The position numbers and the translations under genes were made by a program. A DNA stretch of 8,266 nucleotides from Galbibacter sp035306585 (GTDB lineage Bacteria > Bacteroidota > Bacteroidia > Flavobacteriales > Flavobacteriaceae): assembly GCF_035306585.1 (NCBI RefSeq), contig NZ_DATGNU010000105.1, forward strand, positions 1-8,266, in the 5' to 3' direction. Under the pieces are notes generated by a model. That model was not told the origin of the DNA. It did no database searches and was given only the letters and a program-made list of their open reading frames with translations. Shown in pieces: positions 1-5,894 of the stretch. The number at the start of each line of letters is the position of its first letter. Positions within the stretch are counted from its first letter, which is position 1.

Positions 1-678
1 AGCGAGGGTACCAATTTTACAGCACCTTCCAAAGAGCATAGAGCAGCGGCATATAACGCAGGGGATTATTCGGATGACTATTTAGAGGAATTTAAAAATA
101 GAGACACCAGGCTGTATGCCTCTATTTTATTTCCAGGTGCACAGTGGAACGATCTACAAGATAATTTTGTGTTCTCGTGGAATAAAGGCGGGAGTAACAT
201 CTCAAAAACAGGTTATAACTACCGTAAAATGGTGGACCCTAGTGAGAGTGCTCAAAGTGGACAGTATAAAGGACCACAAAACTTTCCGATTATTCGCTAT
301 GCAGAAGTATTGTTAACCTTTGCAGAGGCTAAAAATGAAGTCGCTGGTCCATCGGGAGAAATTTACGATGCCATTGATGCTATTCGTCTTAGAGCAGGAA
401 TGCCTGCTGTAAACCGTGCTGAGGTTAGTTCTAAAGAGGCACTAAGATCTCTAATTCGCAATGAGAGAAGAATCGAACTTGCTGGAGAAGGGTTTCGATG
501 GGATGATATTCGTCGTTGGGGAATAAGCCAGCAGGTGATGACCTCGATCTATAGTATTGACAATGATTTGGCACAGCAGAGGAGATATGATCCTAAGTTT
601 ATCCGACTTCCTTATCCGCAGACTGCATTGGATCGTAATCCTAATCTAATGGATGCTCAAGAGGCCAAAGGATATTAA
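1..678 (+). CDS. SusD/RagB-family glycan-binding outer-membrane lipoprotein, C-terminal part (5' end outside window)
   Basis: The frame is open from base 1 to a TAA at 676-678, giving 225 visible residues. SusD-like proteins run about 450-600 residues, so roughly the C-terminal half is present and the lipoprotein signal is missing. The fragment carries typical SusD C-terminal blocks: NFPIIRYAEVLLTFAEAKNE (visible residues 94-113), an A-I-R-L-R-A-G segment after it, and RNERRIELAGEGFRWDDIRRW (153-173). It ends in a NPNL...GY tail that is common in the family. Family knowledge: SusD sits on the cell surface as a lid over a SusC TonB-dependent transporter and binds oligosaccharides for import. 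The SusC partner is expected upstream, outside the window. The sulfatase 82 bp downstream suggests a sulfated glycan as ligand, which is inference. A GTG at 169 lies inside the gene and is not its start. Confidence 0.95.
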   Translation, partial: SEGTNFTAPSKEHRAAAYNAGDYSDDYLEEFKNRDTRLYASILFPGAQWNDLQDNFVFSWNKGGSNISKTGYNYRKMVDPSESAQSGQYKGPQNFPIIRYAEVLLTFAEAKNEVAGPSGEIYDAIDAIRLRAGMPAVNRAEVSSKEALRSLIRNERRIELAGEGFRWDDIRRWGISQQVMTSIYSIDNDLAQQRRYDPKFIRLPYPQTALDRNPNLMDAQEAKGY

Positions 679-700
679 ATTATAGTATTTACATTTAAAG

Positions 701-728
701 AAGTTAGCTCAAAAGAGCTAACTTTCTT
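701..728 (+). terminator. Perfect 10-bp hairpin between the SusD gene and the sulfatase gene
   Basis: AAGTTAGCTC (701-710) pairs perfectly with GAGCTAACTT (715-724) around an AAAA loop. TCTT follows, then AATTTT, so the T tract is interrupted. It begins 22 bp after the SusD stop and ends 36 bp before the sulfatase start. It could be a terminator, a partial terminator lowering expression of the sulfatase, or a 3'-end stabiliser of the SusCD message. The sequence cannot separate these. Confidence 0.6.
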
Positions 729-760
729 AATTTTAACATTACCCTTAAAAAAAAGATTCC

Positions 761-2200
761 ATGTTTCGTATTACCCTTTTCTGTAGTTTTTTATTGCTTA
801 TCGTTATTTGCTCATGTAAAGAGAAAGGTAGTGCAATGGAGGAATCTAATACGCACATTGTAAAACCAAATATTGTCTTTGTACTAGCGGATGACTTAGG
901 TATTGGGGATTTGGGTAGTTATGGACAAGAATATATTAAAACTCCACATCTTGACCGTATGGCAAGTGATGGAATGCGCTTTTTAGATTTTTATTCGGGC
1001 AGCACTGTTTGCGCTCCCTCTAGGGCAAGTCTTATGACGGGAAAGCATACGGGGCACCTAACCATTAGAGGGAACGGTGAGTTTCCTTTAAAATCTTCAG
1101 ACACTACGATAGCTCAAATTCTTAAATCTCAAGGGTATCACACCGCTATATTTGGCAAATGGGGCTTGGGCCTTGAGGGTACATCAGGATCACCAGAGAA
1201 AAAGGGATGGGATGAATTTACAGGTCATCTTCATCATGTGGATGGGCATTTTCAAAAGCCAGATTCTCTTTGGTCCATTGTCGAAGGAGGGGTTGAAAAA
1301 CATGCCATATCCAGTGGTGCTTTTGCCAATGAGATATTCACTCAAAAGGGGATTGATTTTATAGAGCGGCAAAGTGATCATCAACCGTTCTTTCTCTTCA
1401 TGTCGTATACGGTTCCACACGCAGAATTAAGGGTAGAGGATAGGTTTTTAGCACCTTATTTGAATGCGCAGGGAGAAAGTGTTTTTGAACCTGAAAAACC
1501 ATGGCCAAGTGGGCAGCATTATGGACCACAAAAGTATCCTAAAGCAGCTTATGCTGCCATGGTAACTAGTATCGATGCGTATGTTGGGAGGTTGTTAGAA
1601 AAGCTTAAATCCAAAGGTCTTTTAGAAAATACCTTAGTTGTTTTTACCAGTGACAACGGAACCCATATCGAAGGGGGAAGAACTATGGAAGACGTCCATT
1701 TCTTTAATAGTACGGCTGGTCTTAAAGGTGTCAAACGTGATTTGTATGAAGGCGGAATTCGAACTCCGTTCATTGCCTATTGGCCAGGAACGATTCCAAA
1801 GGGAAGTGTAAGTCCAGTGACAGCTGCCTATTGGGATTTGTTGCCCACTTTTGCGCAATTGGCTGATTATCAAGGTTCTCTTTATTCCGATGGGGTGTCA
1901 TTAAGGAGTGCTTTTTTAGGAGATACAACGAAATTTGCGCGGGACATGTACTGGGAATTTCATGAAACTGGTGGCAAGATTGCCGTTCGAATGGGAGATT
2001 GGAAGGTGGTTTGGACCCAGCTACTTGATGCTAATAAAAAGGCTGTTTGTGAGGTGTATAATTTAAAGACTGACCCGTATGAGTCTGTAGATTTGGCGCG
2101 TAAACATCCAGATATTATTGAGAAAGCCAAAGAGGTGTTCATACAACAACATCAGCGGTCGGAAATTGAAAAGTTTAGGATTACAATACCAGATCATTAA
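761..2200 (+). CDS. S1-family (formylglycine-dependent) sulfatase, probable lipoprotein
   Basis: This 479-residue protein has the usual length and motif order of type I sulfatases. The N-terminus has a hydrophobic stretch (about residues 4-18) followed by I-C-S-C, a plausible lipobox with C19 as the lipidated residue. K-E-K follows that Cys, loosely like Bacteroidota surface-export signals. The metal-binding A-D-D is at 43-45. The signature C84-A-P-S-R88 is followed by ASLMTGKHTGH. C84 would be converted to formylglycine by a maturase (anSME in anaerobes or another FGE system) that is not in this window. FGKWGLG lies at 131-137, VPH at 218-220, the second metal site SDNG at 297-300, and GLKGVKRDLYEGGIRTP at 320-336. 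No key residue is missing. Family role: hydrolysis of sulfate esters, here probably from a glycan handled by the neighbouring SusD system. Subfamily and substrate cannot be assigned by eye. The start is preceded by an A-rich stretch (AAAAAAAAGA) and places the signal peptide properly. Confidence 0.95.
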   Translation: MFRITLFCSFLLLIVICSCKEKGSAMEESNTHIVKPNIVFVLADDLGIGDLGSYGQEYIKTPHLDRMASDGMRFLDFYSGSTVCAPSRASLMTGKHTGHLTIRGNGEFPLKSSDTTIAQILKSQGYHTAIFGKWGLGLEGTSGSPEKKGWDEFTGHLHHVDGHFQKPDSLWSIVEGGVEKHAISSGAFANEIFTQKGIDFIERQSDHQPFFLFMSYTVPHAELRVEDRFLAPYLNAQGESVFEPEKPWPSGQHYGPQKYPKAAYAAMVTSIDAYVGRLLEKLKSKGLLENTLVVFTSDNGTHIEGGRTMEDVHFFNSTAGLKGVKRDLYEGGIRTPFIAYWPGTIPKGSVSPVTAAYWDLLPTFAQLADYQGSLYSDGVSLRSAFLGDTTKFARDMYWEFHETGGKIAVRMGDWKVVWTQLLDANKKAVCEVYNLKTDPYESVDLARKHPDIIEKAKEVFIQQHQRSEIEKFRITIPDH

Positions 2201-2325
2201 TACCTAGGGTCTTGTTTAAATAATTTAAGATCGATCCGCATTATACTGAATTTTTGAGGATCACTTACAATGGAATCAATTTTAATTATCGGCTCCAATA
2301 GCGTATAGTGGTTTAATTGGTTGAG

Positions 2326-2354
2326 TAGCCCCTGGAGTTGTACTCCAGGGGTTA
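2326..2354. terminator. Strong hairpin between convergent genes, probable bidirectional terminator
   Basis: CCCCTGGAG (2329-2337) pairs perfectly with CTCCAGGGG (2343-2351) around a TTGTA loop. One G-U and two A-T pairs extend the stem to 2326-2354. It lies 5 bp beyond the stop of the minus-strand oxidoreductase gene and about 125 bp after the sulfatase stop, in the 159-bp convergent spacer 2201-2359. Neither side has a long T tract, so termination efficiency is uncertain. Apart from this stem I see only AT-rich spacer without a credible gene in 2201-2325. Confidence 0.65.
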
Positions 2355-2359
2355 ATAGT

Positions 2360-3727
2360 TTAAGTATAATCTAACGGATCTGGATGGCTCCAAGGATCAC
2401 GATAGGTTCTGGATAATAATTTATTGGCCTTGAAATCGTTTATAAATAAGCGCTTTTGAGGGTCGTACATCAGTGGTCTGTTAAGTTCCATAGCTAGATT
2501 GGCAATAATGCAACTGGCTGTTGATATATGTCCTTGTTCTACATCAGCAATAGGTTTACTCCCCTGATCAATTGCCTTTAAAAAATCCATCATATGGTAT
2601 CGGGTAGCTGGTGCGGTATGAAGTTCAATATCTTTTTCTTTAAGGTCTTCAGGATATTGTTCTTTTTCATAGGTTACATCTTTGGAGATATGAGTCTTTC
2701 CGTCGGTTGAAATAAATTCGTATTTCATAACACTTGCTTTTAAAACACCCTTTTCTCCATAAATAAAATAAGCCCATGGATAATCTGGATCGGTAGGGGG
2801 TCCCCATGTTCGATGATTCCAAACGCAGTTGAAATATTCGTACTCGAAAATAGCCGTTTGGCTATCTGCAATATTGGAATAGCCACCTTTTTGTACGTAG
2901 ATACCTCCCTGGGATTGGATCCGTTTTGGCCATCCTAGATCCAACATCCAACGTACAGCATCAAGCATATGGACGCACATGTCTCCCATAATACCATTGC
3001 CGTACTCCATGCGGGTTCTCCACCATCTTTTATGAGGTAACCCTTTAAAAGGGAGTTTTGGCGCTGGCCCTGTCCAGCGTTCATAATCAAAAAAATCAGG
3101 AATTTCCTGAACGATACGCTTTCCATTGGCGCGCATGTGGTAATAGCAGCACATTTCAACATGACCAATTTTACCTAAAAGCCCCTTATCAATAATGTTT
3201 TTCTTAGCATGGGCTAGATGAGGTGTGCTTCTACGCTGCATTCCCACTTGGACTACTTTGTTGTATTTCCTTGCCGCCTGGACCATGGCTTCGCCTTCTA
3301 TAACATCGACACTCGTAGGTTTTTGAACATACACATGGCATCCCGCACGAAGTGATTCAATGGTATTTACGGCGTGCCAGTGATCGGGAGTTCCAATAAG
3401 CACAATGTCTAGCTCAATGGAGTTGAGCATTTTTCTAAAATCCGTAAATAAGGCGGGTGGTTTTGATTGTTTATTCCTTTGCTTGACTAAGGTAGCGGCC
3501 TGGGATAGGTGATTTTTATCGACATCACACAGGGCTGCTACTTCGATTTCAGTTACTTGCATGAGCCTAAATAAGTCGCTTTTCCCATACCATCCTGTAC
3601 CGATAAGTCCGACTTTCCATATTTTGGTTGGGTGCATTAAATGCTGACCATAAGCCCCGTAAGTTGCGTAGAGCGTAGTGGCTAAGGTGGATTTTATAAA
3701 GTTTCTGCGGTTAATGTAAAATGACAT
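2360..3727 (-). CDS. Gfo/Idh/MocA-family oxidoreductase with twin-arginine signal
   Basis: The protein has 455 residues. N-R-R-N-F-I-K at residues 6-12 matches the Tat pattern and is followed by a short, only moderately hydrophobic stretch to about residue 27, so periplasmic export of a folded, cofactor-loaded enzyme is predicted. A Rossmann nucleotide-binding motif GLIGTGWYG is at 40-48. GTPDHWH is at 112-118. The family EKP motif appears as Q135-K136-P137, keeping the functional lysine. D249 and H253 (GDMCVHMLD) fit the D-x3-H catalytic pair of the family. The C-terminal half (about 160-430) is the usual alpha/beta substrate domain. Family role: NAD(P)-dependent oxidation or reduction of sugars or cyclitols. 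Tat-tagged relatives also include GH109 glycosidases, which use NAD in hydrolysis, so a glycosidase is a possible alternative. Convergence with the sulfatase suggests it belongs to the same glycan locus (inference). Substrate unknown. The minus-strand spacer 3728-3822 behind its start shows no clear promoter. Confidence 0.92.
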   Translation of the reverse strand: MSFYINRRNFIKSTLATTLYATYGAYGQHLMHPTKIWKVGLIGTGWYGKSDLFRLMQVTEIEVAALCDVDKNHLSQAATLVKQRNKQSKPPALFTDFRKMLNSIELDIVLIGTPDHWHAVNTIESLRAGCHVYVQKPTSVDVIEGEAMVQAARKYNKVVQVGMQRRSTPHLAHAKKNIIDKGLLGKIGHVEMCCYYHMRANGKRIVQEIPDFFDYERWTGPAPKLPFKGLPHKRWWRTRMEYGNGIMGDMCVHMLDAVRWMLDLGWPKRIQSQGGIYVQKGGYSNIADSQTAIFEYEYFNCVWNHRTWGPPTDPDYPWAYFIYGEKGVLKASVMKYEFISTDGKTHISKDVTYEKEQYPEDLKEKDIELHTAPATRYHMMDFLKAIDQGSKPIADVEQGHISTASCIIANLAMELNRPLMYDPQKRLFINDFKANKLLSRTYRDPWSHPDPLDYT

Positions 3728-3822
3728 GGTGCTTAATTTAGGGAGTAATTTACAAAATACTCTTCTAAAGGAACCATGTCTTAAATAGAATTAAAGGTCA
3801 TTGTTGTAGTACCTTTTTTAAC

Positions 3823-4572
3823 TTATATGATTTTTTTAATTACCCGTAATTTGTGCGAATGGCTTCTTGTGTCTGTATTGTATATTCCTGTATGGTCAAT
3901 TCGATCTATCCGTACCTTCCCATAGGAATGGATGATGTAGTTATCGGGCATCATAATACCCACATGAACAATATTTCCTTCCTCGTCATCAAAGAAGGCT
4001 AGATCCCCAGCTTCGCTTTCTTCTATAAAGCTTAGGGCTTCCCCTTGTGTGGATTGTTGAGTGGCAGTTCTCAACAGGGGATAGCCATTGAGTTTGTATA
4101 CCATTTGGGTAAGTCCAGAACTGTCAATCCCAAAGGGTGTTTTCCCTCCCCATAGAAATGGGGTATTAATGTAGTTAAGCGCTGTGCCGACGATTCCCTC
4201 CTTTGGTTGTTTTCCCTGTAGTACTTCCCCGTCAAACTTGCCTGAAAGGTAGGGTGCAGCACTAACATTACTTCCTAAGGTTATGGGCAATAAGTTGTTG
4301 TTGTCATCATAGATGAATTCTACCAAATCTCCGGATAGTTTGGGCTTTTGTTTTTGGAGGCTTTGATAGGTAGATTCTTCAATAATGGTATATTGGGTGT
4401 TGTCTAGCCAACCTTCAAAATGATCGTATGCCAATCGTATTTTACTCCAATGCTTTCTTTTTTCTAATACTTTAAAATGGTCTCCAAAGAGTACCTGAGA
4501 GCAAAGTTCTGAGGTATGTTGTGGTTCATTGCGTAAGGGAATGATACTCAAATGACAAATTCCATATTGCAT
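3823..4572 (-). CDS. SH3-NlpC/P60 (C40) cell-wall peptidase homologue with Ser at the catalytic Cys position
   Basis: The protein has 249 residues. An SH3b-like N-terminal region (about 1-62, including V-P-L-R-type and F-E-G-W-L-D blocks) and a linker to about residue 120 precede an NlpC/P60 domain (about 122-249). The domain has TPFLWGGKTPFGID (137-150), GDLAFFD (189-195), HVGIMM (203-208, candidate catalytic H203) and H215 as candidate third residue. Canonical members read G-x-D-C-S-G. Here residues 148-153 are G-I-D-S-S-G, with S151 (codon AGT, minus strand of 4120-4122) in the nucleophile position. The only cysteines, C6 and C24, lie in the SH3 region. Active relatives cleave gamma-D-Glu-diaminopimelate bonds in peptidoglycan peptides; this copy is either inactive, binding only, or has altered chemistry. 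There is no signal peptide, so cytoplasmic action on muropeptides or another role is possible. It starts 23 bp after the thiolase stop, so the two are probably cotranscribed. Confidence 0.9.
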   Translation of the reverse strand: MQYGICHLSIIPLRNEPQHTSELCSQVLFGDHFKVLEKRKHWSKIRLAYDHFEGWLDNTQYTIIEESTYQSLQKQKPKLSGDLVEFIYDDNNNLLPITLGSNVSAAPYLSGKFDGEVLQGKQPKEGIVGTALNYINTPFLWGGKTPFGIDSSGLTQMVYKLNGYPLLRTATQQSTQGEALSFIEESEAGDLAFFDDEEGNIVHVGIMMPDNYIIHSYGKVRIDRIDHTGIYNTDTRSHSHKLRVIKKII

Positions 4573-4595
4573 TTAATAGCTGTTTGTAGGGGTAA

Positions 4596-5771
4596 TTAAT
4601 TTCTTTCTAAGACCATTGCAGAGGCACCACCACCTCCATTACAAATAGCAGCGGCTCCGTATTTAGCATTATTTTGGTCCAGTACGCTCATTAGTGTAAC
4701 TAGAATTCTTACCCCAGAACATCCTAGTGGATGACCTAAGGCAACAGCGCCTCCGTTGACATTTACTTTAGTGTCTGGGATTTCTAATATTTTCATGTTT
4801 GCCAGGGCGACCACTGAGAAGGCTTCGTTGAATTCAAAGAAATCAATATCTTCAATTTTTAAATTGGTTTTAGCCAATGCTTTTGGAAGTGCTTTTGCTG
4901 GCGCTGTTGTAAACCATTTTGGGTCTCCAGCTGCATCAGCGTAGCTCAGTACAGTAGCTAATGGTGTAATACCTAATTCTTGTGCTTTTTGTTCGCTCAT
5001 AAGAACTACTGCTGCTGCGCCATCATTGATAGTCGAGGCGTTGGCAGCAGTTACTGTTCCTTCTTTTGTAAAAGCAGCTCTTAGGGTTGGGATTTTATCT
5101 AATTTTACATTTTTAAATTCTTCGTCCTGTGAAACGATAAGTGGTTGTCCTCTTTTTTGTGGGACTTCCACTGGGATGACTTCTTCATCGAATTTACCTT
5201 CTTCCCAAGCCGCTGCAGAACGCTTGTAGGATTGTATGGCATAGGCATCTTGGTCTTCTCTTGAGAAGTTGTATTCTTGGGCGCATTGGTCTGCACATAC
5301 CCCCATAGCGTTTTGATCGTAAGCATCTACTAGCCCGTCTTTTTGAAGTCCATCAATGAGTTGAGATGGCCCAAATTTAGTGCCTGTTCTCATATGAACA
5401 TAGTGTGGAATCATGCTCATGTTTTCCATGCCTCCAGCTACTACAATGGAAGCATCTCCTAAGGCAATGGCTTGTGCAGCTTGCATTACAGCTTTCATCC
5501 CACTGGCACAGACCTTATTCACTGTTGTGCAAGGTACCGTATTAGGGATTCCAGCGTATAAAGCGGCTTGTCGAGTGGGTGCTTGGCCTTCTCCAGCTTG
5601 TACAACATTGCCCATTAAGACCTCCTGAACTAGACTAGGATCAAGTGCTATTTTTTCTAAAGCGCCCTTTATTGCCATGGCACCTAGTTTTGGAGCGGCT
5701 ATGGTTGAGAGTTGTCCCAGAAAACCTCCGATAGGCGTTCTGGCTGCAGAAACGATGACTACTTTATTCAT
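4596..5771 (-). CDS. Thiolase: acetyl-CoA C-acetyltransferase / acyltransferase
   Basis: The protein has 391 residues, the standard thiolase II length, and looks complete. It starts with VVIVSAARTPIGGFLG, typical of the family. The acylated nucleophile is C88 in NKVCASGMKA. NEAF is at 315-318. The second active-site block GGAVALGHPLGCSG (340-353) carries H347, and CNGGGGASAMV (377-387) carries the acid/base C377. Reaction: reversible condensation of two acetyl-CoA to acetoacetyl-CoA, or thiolytic cleavage of 3-ketoacyl-CoA. The sequence looks closer to biosynthetic acetoacetyl-CoA thiolases (short N-terminal region, GHPLGCSG), but direction and chain-length preference cannot be read. It is a soluble cytosolic enzyme. 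It is the first gene of a likely two-gene minus-strand unit with the C40 protein and is divergent from the PgpH-type gene across a 123-bp spacer. Confidence 0.96.
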   Translation of the reverse strand: MNKVVIVSAARTPIGGFLGQLSTIAAPKLGAMAIKGALEKIALDPSLVQEVLMGNVVQAGEGQAPTRQAALYAGIPNTVPCTTVNKVCASGMKAVMQAAQAIALGDASIVVAGGMENMSMIPHYVHMRTGTKFGPSQLIDGLQKDGLVDAYDQNAMGVCADQCAQEYNFSREDQDAYAIQSYKRSAAAWEEGKFDEEVIPVEVPQKRGQPLIVSQDEEFKNVKLDKIPTLRAAFTKEGTVTAANASTINDGAAAVVLMSEQKAQELGITPLATVLSYADAAGDPKWFTTAPAKALPKALAKTNLKIEDIDFFEFNEAFSVVALANMKILEIPDTKVNVNGGAVALGHPLGCSGVRILVTLMSVLDQNNAKYGAAAICNGGGGASAMVLERN

Positions 5772-5894
5772 GATACACTATTTTGTTGTTGCGAATTTAA
5801 ATAATTTAAAAAGATAATCATAGGAAGTTGATTTTAATTAAATACTAATGAGGAGTCTATTTTTTGTTACATTTGAATAATAATACCCATACGA
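5772..5894. promoter_or_regulatory. Divergent intergenic region between thiolase and PgpH-type genes
   Basis: This 123-bp AT-rich spacer must hold the promoters of both divergent genes. On the plus strand there is a clean -7-type box (listed separately). On the minus strand, TATCTTTT (complement of 5809-5816) matches TAnnTTTG at 7 of 8 positions, but no TTG lies at the right distance upstream, so it is weak. A perfect 7-bp inverted repeat around one central base, TTTAAAT-A-ATTTAAA (5796-5810), sits just downstream of that weak box towards the thiolase. It could be an operator or chance in AT-rich DNA. Confidence 0.4.
5868..5875 (+). promoter_or_regulatory. Bacteroidota-type -7 promoter box for the PgpH-type gene
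   Basis: TACATTTG matches the TAnnTTTG -7 consensus of Bacteroidota exactly. Transcription would begin near 5880, leaving a leader of about 15 bases before the ATG at 5895. No TTG or TTTG lies at the expected 17-23 base spacing upstream, so the -33 element is missing or degenerate. Confidence 0.45.

Noticed and set aside
169..678. GTG-started reading frame as a separate 169-residue gene
   Set aside because: It is the same frame as the SusD protein, which is open from base 1; the GTG is an internal valine codon.
690..697. TACATTTA as a promoter box for the sulfatase
   Set aside because: It lacks the final G of TAnnTTTG, has no TTG at the right distance, and lies upstream of the hairpin that would cut the transcript.
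2271..2309. 12-codon ATG frame in the convergent spacer
   Set aside because: It is too short, has no recognisable product or start context, and is expected by chance.
3753..3759. TATTTTG on the minus strand as a promoter box for the oxidoreductase gene
   Set aside because: It is one base short of TAnnTTTG spacing and has no supporting -33 element.
3793..3816. Possible terminator after the C40 gene (AAAGGT / ACCTTT)
   Set aside because: The stem is only 6 bp with a 12-base loop, and the T run lies on the wrong side for the minus-strand gene.
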